Below, in pieces: positions 31,766-40,350 of a DNA stretch of 42,240 bases. The position numbers and the translations under genes are program-made. The stretch comes from an uncultured beta proteobacterium (GTDB lineage Bacteria > Pseudomonadota > Gammaproteobacteria > Burkholderiales > SG8-39). Numbering within the stretch: position 1 is the first letter of the stretch; each line of letters opens with the position of its first letter. Where the stretch lies: contig CAIYPG010000130.1 in NCBI GenBank assembly GCA_903928055.1, forward strand, positions 1 through 42,240, in the 5' to 3' direction. The notes beneath the pieces are model-generated. The model had not been told where the DNA came from and searched no databases. It saw nothing but the letters and a program-made list of their open reading frames with translations.

Positions 31766-32548
31766 ATGACCGCACTGGTCAGCCTGGACAAGGTCTCAAT
31801 GGCCTATGGCCGCGGCGCCACCGCGACGCGGGCCATCGAGGAAGTCACGCTGGACATCGCGCATGGCGAATTCATCGCCGTGGTCGGCCCCTCGGGATGC
31901 GGCAAGAGTTCGCTGATGAAGCTGATCTCCGGCCTGCATCCGCCGTTGTCCGGCACGCTCACCCTGGAAGGCAAGCCCATCACCAGCCCGATCAAGGCGG
32001 TGGGCATGGCCTTCCAGAATTCCAACCTGCTGCCCTGGCGCAATATTGTTGACAACGTGCTGCTGCCGCTGGAAATCGTGCAGCCGCACCGCAGCCGCAT
32101 GCGCAGCGAACGCGCCCAGTACCGCGACAAGGCGGTGAAGCTGCTGGAGTCGGTGGGCCTCAAGGGCTTCACCGACAGGTTTCCATGGGAACTCTCCGGC
32201 GGCATGCAGCAGCGCTCGTCGATCTGCCGCGCGCTGATCCATGAACCCGAAATCCTGATGCTGGACGAGCCCTTCGGCGCTCTGGATGCCTTCACCCGCG
32301 AGGAACTGTGGTGCACGCTGCGCGACATCCAGGCGGCGCGCAAGGTCACGGTGATGCTGGTCACGCACGACCTCAGGGAAGCGGTGTTCCTCGCCGACAC
32401 TGTCTATGTCATGTCCAACCGTCCGGGACGCGTGATCAGGCGCTGCAGCGTCAACCTGCCCCGCCCGCGCGATCTCGAAGTCACCTACACCCCGGAATTC
32501 CAGGACATCGTGCATGAACTACGGGCAGCGATCGGCGGACGGCACTGA
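31766..32548 (+). CDS. ABC transporter ATP-binding protein (nitrate/sulfonate/taurine type)
   Basis: 260 residues. Walker A GPSGCGKSS, Q-loop MAFQNSNLLPWR, signature LSGGMQQRSS, Walker B ILMLDEPFGALD, H-loop LVTHD, then MSNRPGRVIRR, typical of the SsuB/TauB group. Energises uptake with the permease at 32681. 38 bp after the binding protein. Confidence 0.96.
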   Translation: MTALVSLDKVSMAYGRGATATRAIEEVTLDIAHGEFIAVVGPSGCGKSSLMKLISGLHPPLSGTLTLEGKPITSPIKAVGMAFQNSNLLPWRNIVDNVLLPLEIVQPHRSRMRSERAQYRDKAVKLLESVGLKGFTDRFPWELSGGMQQRSSICRALIHEPEILMLDEPFGALDAFTREELWCTLRDIQAARKVTVMLVTHDLREAVFLADTVYVMSNRPGRVIRRCSVNLPRPRDLEVTYTPEFQDIVHELRAAIGGRH

Positions 32549-32610
32549 CATGATGCGCTCGCGGGCATTACTGGACTCGTTCTTCGACAGGCACAGGACA
32601 AGCGGTGCCT

Positions 32611-32659
32611 GTTTGATTCCGTTCGTGGCGAGCTTGTCGAGCCATGAACGGAATCAAAC
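32611..32659. repeat. Long inverted repeat between ABC genes
   Basis: GTTTGATTCCGTTCGTGGC (32611-32629) pairs with GCCATGAACGGAATCAAAC (32641-32659), one mismatch, loop of 11. A 'TTCGACAGGCACAGGACAAGCGG' stretch precedes it from 32582. The layout fits the dispersed betaproteobacterial repeat family that forms long hairpins in intergenic DNA. It lies in the 132-bp gap of the transporter operon and may temper expression. Confidence 0.82.
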
Positions 32660-32680
32660 CAACACGGCAGTCGCCCGCTC

Positions 32681-33451
32681 ATGAACCGGCGTGAATTCTT
32701 CATCAAGGTGGTGTCACCGGCGCTGTTCACGGTGGCGCTGTTCCTGATCTGGGAGGCCATCTGCCGGGTGCTGAAGCTGCCGCTCACGATCCTGCCGCCG
32801 CCCTCCGCGGTGTTTGGCGCACTGTGGCAGTTCCGCGCGCCCATCATCGACAATTCCTATGTCACGCTGTGGACCACGCTGGCCGGCTTCCTGATCGCCA
32901 CGGTGTTCGGGATGCTGCTCGGCATCGCCATTGGCTGGCATCGCGCCATTTATGCCGGAATCTATCCGGTGCTGATCGGCTTCAACTCCATCCCCAAGGT
33001 GGCAGTGGTACCGGTGCTGATCCTGTGGTTCGGCCTGGGCGAAGTACCGGCGATCATCACCGCCTTCCTGATTTCGTTTTTCCCCATCGTGGTGAATGTC
33101 GCCACGGGACTGGCGACCACCGAACCCGAACTGGAAGATGTGCTGCGCGCGCTGGGTGCCTCAAAGCTGGACATCATGCGAAAAGTCGGCATCCCGCGCT
33201 CGCTGCCCTACTTCTTCGGCTCGCTGAAAGTGGCCATCACGCTCGCCTTCGTCGGCGCGGTGGTCTCCGAGACCGTCGGCGCAAACAAGGGCCTCGGCAA
33301 GCTGATGCTCGATGCCCAGGCCGGCTTCCAGGTGCCCATCGTGTTCGCCGGCCTGCTGGTACTGGCGGCGCTGGGCATCATCCTTTATGCCATCACTGCG
33401 GCGATCGAATATCGATTCACAAGATGGGCGTTTCGGGGTCAGCATCGCTGA
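32681..33451 (+). CDS. ABC transporter permease (SsuC/TauC type)
   Basis: 256 residues, about six membrane segments. The EAA loop EDVLRALGASKLDIMRKVGIPRSLPYFFGSLKVAITLAFVGAVVSE is the contact site with the ATPase. Third gene of the importer. No SD is obvious because the long hairpin precedes it. The product begins MNRREFFIKVVSPALFT. Confidence 0.95.
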   Translation: MNRREFFIKVVSPALFTVALFLIWEAICRVLKLPLTILPPPSAVFGALWQFRAPIIDNSYVTLWTTLAGFLIATVFGMLLGIAIGWHRAIYAGIYPVLIGFNSIPKVAVVPVLILWFGLGEVPAIITAFLISFFPIVVNVATGLATTEPELEDVLRALGASKLDIMRKVGIPRSLPYFFGSLKVAITLAFVGAVVSETVGANKGLGKLMLDAQAGFQVPIVFAGLLVLAALGIILYAITAAIEYRFTRWAFRGQHR

Positions 33452-33475
33452 TCCTTTAATGCGTAGAGACTCAAG

Positions 33476-33569
33476 CCGTCATTCCCGCGAAAGCGGGAAT
33501 CCAGTGACTTGAGTTAAACAATAAACGTCACTGGATTCCGGCTCACGCTTCGCGTGTCCGGAATGACAG
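33476..33569. repeat. Intergenic inverted repeat, copy B
   Basis: CCGTCATTCCCGCGAAAGCG at the start and the right arm ending CCGGAATGACAG form about 94 bp. It shares both ends with copy A (30043-30121). It lies between the permease and gpt; the two copies flank uraH and the ABC importer. Confidence 0.82.
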
Positions 33570-33598
33570 TTCCACTTTTTGATGGAGGAATTGCCGAC

Positions 33599-34117
33599 AT
33601 GACCGACGTTCCATACAAAGACGAGATTGTCATTTCCTGGCCGGAGCTGCACCGCGATGCGCGCTACCTGTCCGAACTGCTGCACGCCAAGGGGCCGTGG
33701 AAGGGCATCATCGCCATCACCCGCGGTGGACTGGTGCCGGCAGCGCTGATCGCGCGCGAACTGGACATCCGCCTGGTCGATACCATCTGCGTCACCAGCT
33801 ACGATGCAGGAGCGGCCGGCGAAGCGGCGCAGATGCAGAGCGATGTGCGCGTGCTGAAGGGTGTCAACGGAGACGGCGAAGGATTCCTGCTGATCGATGA
33901 CCTGGTCGACACCGGCCGCACCGCCAGGGCCGTGCGCCAGCTTCTGCCAAAAGCCTATTTCGCCACGCTCTATGCCAAGCCCTCGGGCCGTCCCATCGTC
34001 GATACCTGCGTGCGCGAATTCAAGCAGAACAAGTGGATCCACTTCCCGTGGGACATTGATTACCACTTCGCCACCCCGATCAAGGATGGCGGCAAGGTCA
34101 AGGGCGGCCCGGGCTGA
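33599..34117 (+). CDS. gpt: Xanthine/hypoxanthine-type phosphoribosyltransferase
   Basis: 172 residues. ISWPELHRDARYLSELL, GIIAITRGGLVPAALIARELDIRLVDTICVTSY, the PRPP loop FLLIDDLVDTGRTARAVR, and IHFPWDIDYHFATPIKDGG. The sequence follows bacterial XGPRT (about 150-170 residues). It makes XMP or GMP from the base. The start at 33599 is chosen for GGAGGAA nine bases upstream. It fits the purine uptake and degradation context. Confidence 0.88.
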   Translation: MTDVPYKDEIVISWPELHRDARYLSELLHAKGPWKGIIAITRGGLVPAALIARELDIRLVDTICVTSYDAGAAGEAAQMQSDVRVLKGVNGDGEGFLLIDDLVDTGRTARAVRQLLPKAYFATLYAKPSGRPIVDTCVREFKQNKWIHFPWDIDYHFATPIKDGGKVKGGPG

Positions 34118-34138
34118 GCCCGGAACGCCCCTGATCCC

Positions 34139-34225
34139 TGATCACAATGCACTGATTATTATGCTTCGATTCATGATCAATTTTCAGAACTGATCATTTT
34201 AAAAAGCCGCACGAAGCCATGATCA
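34139..34225. other. AT-rich gap with four TGATCA sites
   Basis: TGATCA occurs at 34139, 34174, 34191 and 34220, the last overlapping the SDR stop. The gap is AT-rich. No promoter is evident, since both flanking genes end here. It may be a terminator or spacer; the pattern might be chance. Confidence 0.3.
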
Positions 34226-34999
34226 GGACTGGCGATACATCCCGCCGCCGTCGATGTTGACCACTTCGCCGTTCGTGTAACCCGACAGGTCGGACACCAG
34301 CAGCGCCGCCATGGCGCCGATTTCCACCGGACGGATGGTGCGGCCGAACGGCATGGACTGCGTCAGTTCCTGCCAGCGATTTTCGTCACCGAATTTGTCC
34401 TTGGCCGTCTTCTTCAGCGACATCATCAGTTTCTCGGTCAGCACCGGGCCGGGATTGATGCCGAGGATGCGCACGCCGTATTTGGAGGACTCCCCACCCA
34501 TGGCGCGGGTGAAGGCAATCAGTCCGGCATTGCCGGTGGAGCCCGCGATGTAGTCGGCGCGCATGCGTTCGCCGGCGATGCCGATGATGTTGAGGATGAC
34601 GCCGCGGCCGCGCGGCTTCATCAGCGCGTAGAAGGCGCGGGTCATGCTGATGTAGCCGAACACCTTGAGCTCCCAATAGCCGCGCCAGGTGGGATCGTCC
34701 ACTTCGTCGAGCCGTCCGGTGCGGATCGCGCCGGCATTATTGACCAGGATGTCGATGTCGGGAAACTCGGCGGCCAGCTCTCCGATCACCGCCTGATTGG
34801 ACAGGTCGGCGGGACGCACACGCACATCGACCTTCCATTTTTTGAGCAGCTTGTCGCGCGCTGCTGCCAGGTCATCGGCACTGCGCGCCACCAGAATGAC
34901 GTTGCAGCCTTCTTCGGCGAGCTGTTCGGCAATGGCGAAGCCGATGCCCTTCGAGCCGCCGGTGATCAGCGCAGTCCTGCCCTTGATTCCGAGATCCAT
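34223..34999 (-). CDS. SDR family oxidoreductase with altered catalytic residues
   Basis: 258 residues. TGGSKGIGFAIAEQLAEEG (cofactor), LVNNAGAIRTG, and INPGPVLTEK are normal. The active-site Tyr sits in DYIAGSTGN (YxxxS in place of YxxxK), and the usual Ser strand reads NIIGIAGE. So Ser and Lys of the triad are absent. It keeps a C-terminal DGGGMYR. Possibly a divergent subfamily or a non-reductive binder. SD AAGGAGAG before ATG 34999. Confidence 0.88.
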   Translation of the reverse strand: MDLGIKGRTALITGGSKGIGFAIAEQLAEEGCNVILVARSADDLAAARDKLLKKWKVDVRVRPADLSNQAVIGELAAEFPDIDILVNNAGAIRTGRLDEVDDPTWRGYWELKVFGYISMTRAFYALMKPRGRGVILNIIGIAGERMRADYIAGSTGNAGLIAFTRAMGGESSKYGVRILGINPGPVLTEKLMMSLKKTAKDKFGDENRWQELTQSMPFGRTIRPVEIGAMAALLVSDLSGYTNGEVVNIDGGGMYRQS

Positions 35000-35023
35000 G
35001 TCTTCTCTCCTTTGAGATGCGGT

Positions 35024-35626
35024 TTATTGGTTTTTTCGGCCTGCATTATGCGCCTTTGCCAGCAGCGCCTCGACACACAGTTCGGCGGCGCGCACCAGCT
35101 GCGCAAGACGCACGCCGCGCGGCCAGCGCCATTTCGGCACATGCATGAATCCCACCGGCACCTCCGGCGGAAAGTGGCGCAAGGCCAGATACAGGCCGGC
35201 ATTGCAGGCATAGGTGCCGGCGTGGAAGGAAACCGCCGCCGGCAATCCGGCCGCCTTCAACCGGCCGGCAAGGGCATGCGCATCCCAGTTGGCCTGCAGC
35301 GCCAGGGGGGCACCCGGATGGATGGGCTGTGACTGCAGCGTGTGTCCGGCATTGTCCGGCCGGTCGGTATCGATGAGGTTGAGCCCGACCTGCTCGACAT
35401 CCACGCCGGAGCGCGAAGACTCGCCGATCATCAGCAGCGCGCATGGCCTGCGCTCGGCGAAGCCGGTGATGGCCGCCTCAAGGCGGCTGAAATCCACGGG
35501 CAGCACCGCGGTTGCAATGCCCGGGTGCCCCTCCAGGCGGCGCACGATCTCCAGTGAACGATTGCGCGTGCGCCCGCCAAAGGGCTCAAAACCGGCAACG
35601 ATAATGCGATTCGCGCCGGCATCCAT
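35024..35626 (-). CDS. Pyroglutamyl-peptidase-like protein (C15 family)
   Basis: 200 residues. VAGFEPFGGRTRNRSLEIVRRL start, GESSRSGVDVEQVGLNLIDTDRPDN (Glu of the active site), HAGTYACNAGLY (catalytic Cys) and VGFMHVPKW (His). This is the full triad of pyroglutamyl peptidase I, which removes N-terminal pyroglutamate. It follows the SDR gene on the same strand by 24 bp (in the reverse order of transcription, Pcp first). SD AAGGAAG ten bases upstream. Probable operon with SDR. Confidence 0.85.
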   Translation of the reverse strand: MDAGANRIIVAGFEPFGGRTRNRSLEIVRRLEGHPGIATAVLPVDFSRLEAAITGFAERRPCALLMIGESSRSGVDVEQVGLNLIDTDRPDNAGHTLQSQPIHPGAPLALQANWDAHALAGRLKAAGLPAAVSFHAGTYACNAGLYLALRHFPPEVPVGFMHVPKWRWPRGVRLAQLVRAAELCVEALLAKAHNAGRKNQ

Positions 35627-35652
35627 GCAGTATCAGCTTCCTTGCGGGACAA

Positions 35653-36309
35653 CTACTTCTTGGCGTCGGCGGGTGCTGCCTTCGGAGTCTCTGCGGCCTT
35701 GGCTGGAGCAGGAGCGGCGGCAGCGGGTGCGGCAGCAGCGGGCGCAGCGGCAGGTGCCGCCTTGGCATCAGCTGCTTTCGCATCGGCAACGGGCAGGAAG
35801 GCCTCGCACTCGGGTGCGAGGTCCAGCTTCTTGGTCCCGGAAAGATTGATCGCCAGCCCGGCCGGGCAATAGGTCTTGTCGATCGCAAACGCGCGATCCA
35901 GCACCGACAGCGCCCCTTCATTGCTGGCGCCATGCGCAGCCTGGCCGATCAGGCCCAGCGCAGTGAGTGCTGCGGCTCGGGCGTTCGGCTTGCCGGACTT
36001 GCCTGCGGCCTCCAGTACGGGCGCGACCTGCGGCTCAATACTGGACATCAGCACCTTGAGGCTGTCGGCGGCCTGCTGCTTTTTCTCCAGGTCAGCGAGC
36101 CTGGCATTGGCCGCGGTCAGCTTGCCCTGTGCCGCTGCGAGTGCGGCATTCGTGTCCTGGCCGGACTTCGTGGCCTGTTCAAGCCCGGACTCTAGGTCGC
36201 CCACCTTCAGGAACAGCGACACCGCATAGCCTGCGGCAAGGAGGAACAGCGCAAGCATCACCTGCAGGATCACGCGTTGCGCCTTGTCTTTGGACATGGT
36301 CATTTTCAT
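35653..36309 (-). CDS. Membrane-anchored coiled-coil protein with Ala/Pro-rich tail
   Basis: About 218 residues. One N-terminal membrane helix (VILQVMLALFLLAAGYAVSLFL, with little before it, so anchored by its N-terminus). A coiled coil (LESGLEQATKSGQDTNAALAAAQGKLTAANARLADLEKKQQ) follows, then a small helical part with a Cys pair (TYCPAGL, APECEAF), then an A/P/K-rich low-complexity end. No family known. The start at 36309 is preferred because AAGGGG lies six bases upstream; ATG 36315 is directly beside it. Confidence 0.78.
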   Translation of the reverse strand: MKMTMSKDKAQRVILQVMLALFLLAAGYAVSLFLKVGDLESGLEQATKSGQDTNAALAAAQGKLTAANARLADLEKKQQAADSLKVLMSSIEPQVAPVLEAAGKSGKPNARAAALTALGLIGQAAHGASNEGALSVLDRAFAIDKTYCPAGLAINLSGTKKLDLAPECEAFLPVADAKAADAKAAPAAAPAAAAPAAAAPAPAKAAETPKAAPADAKK

Positions 36310-36374
36310 CTTCATCCCCTTCTTTCAATGTGTTCATCAACGGGCGGAGCATGCCTCCAATGCATTACAGTCTA

Positions 36375-37301
36375 TCAGTCACGCTCCAGGGTTCTTTTGA
36401 CTTCCTCCTCAGTCGACTTGAATTCGACGCCGGCCCGCTCCTTCTGCAGTTTCATCGGTGCGCGCGAATCCTGCTTCGCCCAGCCGCGCCTGACCGCTTC
36501 ATTCATGTCCGCATAGGCCAGCTCGGCCATGGCCATGGGCACATCCAGCTCTTTCGCCAGTTCAAGAGCCAGCATCATGTCCTTGCAGGCCAGGTCGAGC
36601 GCGAATGCCGGCGGCTCGTACTTGTCGATGAGGAACTGGTCACCCATGCCGTCGAAGGTGCGGCGACGGCCGGTGGCACCCTGCCGGATCGCGTGCCACA
36701 GCGACATCGGTTCAACGCCGGCCTTGACGCCCAACGTGAAGATTTCCGCGAAAGCCATGCGGATCGTGAAACTGGCGCAGTTATGCGCCAGCTTGGCGGC
36801 GATGCCGGCGCCGATCGGACCGATGTGCATGGACTGGTCCCCGATCGATTTCAGCAGGTCGATGTGACGGTCGAACACGGCCTTGTCGCCGCCCACGTAA
36901 AGGGCCAGCTTGCCGGATTTCGCTCCGGGAGGACCGCCGCTGACCGGCGCATCCAGCACATGGATGCCTTTTTCGGCAAAGCGTGCCGCAACACGCCGCA
37001 CCGTCGATTGCGAGTTCGTAGTCAGGTCGAACCACGCCGTGCCCGGACGCATCGCGCCCAGCAGACCGTTTTCGCCGAGACCGACCTTCTCCATGTCCGC
37101 AGGCTTCGGGAGCGAAGTAAAGACCACGTCGGCATCGCGCGCGGCTTCGGCGGGCGTATCCGCCCATTTCGCACCGGCAGCCAGGTGCGGCTTCGCGGCC
37201 TCCTTGCGCAGATCGTTGACGGTCATGTCGCAACCGGTTTTCATTGCGTTCAAGGCCATCCACGAGCCCATGGTGCCGATGCCGATAAATGCCACCTTCA
37301 T
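36375..37301 (-). CDS. NAD(P)-dependent 3-hydroxyisobutyrate dehydrogenase family protein
   Basis: 308 residues. Cofactor motif FIGIGTMGSWMALNAMKTG, then DAPVSGGPPGAKSGKLALYVGG, and GAGIAAKLAHNCASFTIRMAFAEIFTLG with the conserved catalytic Lys. The N-terminal Rossmann and C-terminal helical domains are both present. Family members oxidise 3-hydroxyisobutyrate, tartronate semialdehyde or similar acids. SD GGAGGCGA. It stands alone with no obvious operon partner. Confidence 0.9.
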   Translation of the reverse strand: MKVAFIGIGTMGSWMALNAMKTGCDMTVNDLRKEAAKPHLAAGAKWADTPAEAARDADVVFTSLPKPADMEKVGLGENGLLGAMRPGTAWFDLTTNSQSTVRRVAARFAEKGIHVLDAPVSGGPPGAKSGKLALYVGGDKAVFDRHIDLLKSIGDQSMHIGPIGAGIAAKLAHNCASFTIRMAFAEIFTLGVKAGVEPMSLWHAIRQGATGRRRTFDGMGDQFLIDKYEPPAFALDLACKDMMLALELAKELDVPMAMAELAYADMNEAVRRGWAKQDSRAPMKLQKERAGVEFKSTEEEVKRTLERD

Positions 37302-37391
37302 GATGTCGCCTCCAATTATTGTTGTGATATCACGCGACCTGCCGCGTGACCTGCCTCTCCTTCCCGCAATAATACTGCGGGATCGATGTTC

Positions 37392-39479
37392 TCAGCCGGC
37401 GGCAGGCCTTCCGCCCGCATCGAAGAACGCGATCACATCCTCCGCATGGCGCGTAATGCACATTGGCGGCAGGCTGGCCAGGATGCGCCGGCCATAGGGT
37501 TTTCCGGTCAGTCGCGGATCACAGATCATCAGGACGCCGCGATCGGTTTCGTCTCGGATCAGGCGCCCGGCGCCCTGCTTCAGGGCGATGGCCGCCTGCG
37601 GCAGCTGATACTCCATGAATGCATTGCGGCCACTGCGCGAAATGCGGTCAAGGCGCGCCTCCAGCACCGGATCACCGGGCGGCGCAAACGGCAGCTTGTC
37701 GATGACCACCAGCGACAGTGCCTCGCCGCGCACATCAACGCCTTCCCAGAAACTGCTGCTGGCCACGAGCACGGCATTGCCCAGCCTGCGGAAGCGGTCC
37801 AGCAATTCGGTGCGCGAGCCCTCGCCCTGCACCAGCAGCGGAAACTCCAGGCCTTCCTTCTTCAATCGCTCATGCAACAGTTCGTGGGCATAGCGCATGG
37901 CGCGCAGCGTGGTGAACAGCAGAAATGCACGGCCGCCGCTGGCGCGAATCGACGGCATGGCCGCTTCGACCACAGCCTCGGTATGCTCGCGGCTGTTCGG
38001 ATCGGGGAGCGCCTTCGGCATGTAGAGCAGCGCGTTGTTCGCGTAATCGAAAGGACTTTCCCAGCAGGCGGTTTCGGATTCTTCCAGCCCCAGCTCACCG
38101 AGGTAATGGCCGAAATCGCCACTCACCGCCAGCGTGGCGGAAGTGAAAATCCAGGCCTGCGGCCGCCCCTGCAACTGGCGCCGGAAAATCGGCGCAATGT
38201 CGAGCGGCGTGGCATGCAATTGCAATGACTGGGCGAAAGACTCGGCCCAGCGCACCAGGTCGTCGCGTGATTCGTCACGCCAGCGGCGCAGCCGATCGAG
38301 CATGTCCTTGGCCCGCCTGCAGCACAGCGCCAGCATTTCGTCGCGCTCGGCCACCGCTTCCAGCGTTGCTACGAGCGGCGCCAGCGCGCCCTCCACTTCC
38401 ACGATGCAGCCCGAGAAGCTCTGGCGCTCGCGCAACTGCTTCGCGGTCATGCGCGCACCCTCCTTCGGCAAGGTCAGGCGCAATTCACGCGTGGCATATT
38501 CCAGATCACTGGCCTGCAAGGGCAGTCCGGCATGATCTTTTGCCACGGTCGCTGCAGCAACGCGCACATCGCGCGCCAGGTCGAGCAGTTGGGCGGTGGA
38601 CAGCGACTCTCCGAAGAACAGCGTGGCGGTTTCCGGAAGCTGGTGCGCCTCATCGAGGATCACGGCATTGCAGGCCGGCAGCAACTCGGCCAGTCCTTCG
38701 TCGCGCAGCATCACGTCGGCGAAGAACAGGTGGTGGTTGACCACCACCACGTCGGCGTTCAGCGCGCGTTTGCGCGCCTGCATGACGAAGCATTTGTCGA
38801 AATGGCCGCAGGATGCTCCCAGGCAGTTCTCGCGTGTCGATGTGGCAAGACTCCAGACCGGCGCGTTCTCGGGCACATCGGACAGTTCGCTGCGGTCGCC
38901 GCTCTGCGTCACCTTCGCAAAGCGCGCGATCTTGTGCAAATGCACGACGGCATCGCGATCCGGCAGGCGGCCGTCGGCTAGGTTGCGCTCAAGGTGATGG
39001 TGGCAGACGTAATTGGCGCGGCCCTTCAACAGCGCAGCCGTGACCGGAACACCCAGCGCATCCCGCACCGTCGGCAGGTCGCGGTGATAGAGCTGGTCCT
39101 GCAGCGTCTTGGTGCCGGTGGAAACGATGACCTTGGCACCGGACAGCAGCGCGGGCACGAGATAGGCTACGGTCTTGCCGGTGCCCGTTCCCGCCTCGCA
39201 CACCAGCGTGGCGTTGTTGCGCATGGCATTGGCAATGCGCAACGCCATCTCAAGCTGCTGTGGCCGCGGACGATAGGAGGGGATGCGCTGGGCCAGCGGG
39301 CCGGCGGCGGAGAACACCCGCTCGAGCGCCGCGTCCGGAACGATGGCCGGCCCCGCAGTTGCGTTGGGGTTTGCGTTGGGGGCTGCGTTCGGCGCCACCT
39401 CCGGCACCGGATCCGCCAAAGGATCACGCACGGGATTAACGGAGCTCTTCAACTTTGACCCAGATACCGAGATTGTCAC
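37392..39479 (-). CDS. ATP-dependent DNA helicase, DinG/YoaA (XPD-like) family
   Basis: About 695 residues from GTG 39479, which overlaps the upstream gene by 44 bp; GTG 39431 is an alternative after its stop. Walker A CEAGTGTGKTVAYL, VICHHHLERN and ENCLGASCGHFDKCF supply the four Fe-S cysteines, VILDEAHQLPE the DEAH box, then ASSSFWEGVDVRGEALSLVVIDKLPFAPPGDP and QLPQAAIALKQGAGRLIR of the second helicase half. A 5'-3' Fe-S helicase for replication/repair. The first 50 residues (PNAAPNANPNATAGPA) are low complexity. Confidence 0.93.
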   Translation of the reverse strand: MTISVSGSKLKSSVNPVRDPLADPVPEVAPNAAPNANPNATAGPAIVPDAALERVFSAAGPLAQRIPSYRPRPQQLEMALRIANAMRNNATLVCEAGTGTGKTVAYLVPALLSGAKVIVSTGTKTLQDQLYHRDLPTVRDALGVPVTAALLKGRANYVCHHHLERNLADGRLPDRDAVVHLHKIARFAKVTQSGDRSELSDVPENAPVWSLATSTRENCLGASCGHFDKCFVMQARKRALNADVVVVNHHLFFADVMLRDEGLAELLPACNAVILDEAHQLPETATLFFGESLSTAQLLDLARDVRVAAATVAKDHAGLPLQASDLEYATRELRLTLPKEGARMTAKQLRERQSFSGCIVEVEGALAPLVATLEAVAERDEMLALCCRRAKDMLDRLRRWRDESRDDLVRWAESFAQSLQLHATPLDIAPIFRRQLQGRPQAWIFTSATLAVSGDFGHYLGELGLEESETACWESPFDYANNALLYMPKALPDPNSREHTEAVVEAAMPSIRASGGRAFLLFTTLRAMRYAHELLHERLKKEGLEFPLLVQGEGSRTELLDRFRRLGNAVLVASSSFWEGVDVRGEALSLVVIDKLPFAPPGDPVLEARLDRISRSGRNAFMEYQLPQAAIALKQGAGRLIRDETDRGVLMICDPRLTGKPYGRRILASLPPMCITRHAEDVIAFFDAGGRPAAG

Positions 39480-40239
39480 TGCGTTGTGTGGTTGCGCCGG
39501 AAAGAATTCCCGAGCTGGCCGGAACGCTGCTGCTGTTGATCCCCCCCAGTTCCATCCATTCGCCGAGACGTCCGCTTAGCGTGGTCGACGCACCCTGCAC
39601 ATTGATCGCGCCGCCCGAACCGGGGGTGTCACGACGCGGATTGATTTCCAGAGTGACCCGCTCCCCCGCCAGGTGCGGCACGACCTGGAAACCGGTGCCG
39701 ACGTCGCGGTAACTGGTAGTGTCCTGCACCACCACGCCATTGACGGTGCGTGTCACGACCCGGCCCGGCACGGGAATGGACTGCCCTGCATTGATCGTGG
39801 CCACGCCGCCTTCCATGACCTGCAGGGTTTGCAGCACATTGCTCTCGCCGCCACCGCGCGTATCAATGAAGCGGGCATCAACATTTCCCGTCACGCCACC
39901 CGGCCTGACGACAATGTTGCCGTTGGCAGACGCACCGCGCGACGCATCGACCCCGCCTGAATCCTGGCGCACCGAGATCTGCAGCCGGCGCGGCATCGTA
40001 TCCAGGCTGGCCAACACGCGGCGGATGTCGGCAATGTTCGCGGCGCTGGCGCGGATGACCAATTGGTTCTGCATGCCGGTCAGTGCCCCGCCCGGCTCCA
40101 CCAGCGGACGCAAGATGGGCAGCACCTGCTCGGCATTGCGGTACTTGAGCGGGATGACGTCGACGTCGGCCCTGGCCGTGCACGTTCCAAATGCCGCAAG
40201 GAAAACAGGAATGAAAACCGGAAATCGCGTGGTATGCAT
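39436..40239 (-). CDS. Secretin-like periplasmic protein (mini-secretin)
   Basis: 267 residues with a signal peptide (IPVFLAAFGTCTARA-DVDVIPLKYRN). The N part (YRNAEQVLPILRPLVEPGGALTGMQNQLVIRASAANIADIRRVLASLD) is a secretin NolW/N1 module; the later part (NVLQTLQVMEGGVATINAGQSIPVP..., YRDVGTGFQVVPHLAGERVTLEI) resembles the end of a secretin beta domain. The long pore-forming part and other N modules are absent. Start at 40239 chosen for the signal peptide. No secretion genes nearby. Confidence 0.78.
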   Translation of the reverse strand: MHTTRFPVFIPVFLAAFGTCTARADVDVIPLKYRNAEQVLPILRPLVEPGGALTGMQNQLVIRASAANIADIRRVLASLDTMPRRLQISVRQDSGGVDASRGASANGNIVVRPGGVTGNVDARFIDTRGGGESNVLQTLQVMEGGVATINAGQSIPVPGRVVTRTVNGVVVQDTTSYRDVGTGFQVVPHLAGERVTLEINPRRDTPGSGGAINVQGASTTLSGRLGEWMELGGINSSSVPASSGILSGATTQRSDNLGIWVKVEELR

Positions 40240-40350
40240 GGGGGTGAAGCATACCCGACGGCACTGCGGTGACCCCGTCCCTGGAGGCCTGCCGCGGAAC
40301 ATTTCCGCAGGATGCTTTACTTTTTACGGTGAATTTACTAGATTACTTCA

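Noticed and set aside
34109..34123. CCGGGC hairpin at the gpt stop codon as terminator
   Set aside because: No T run and the stop codon is in its loop.
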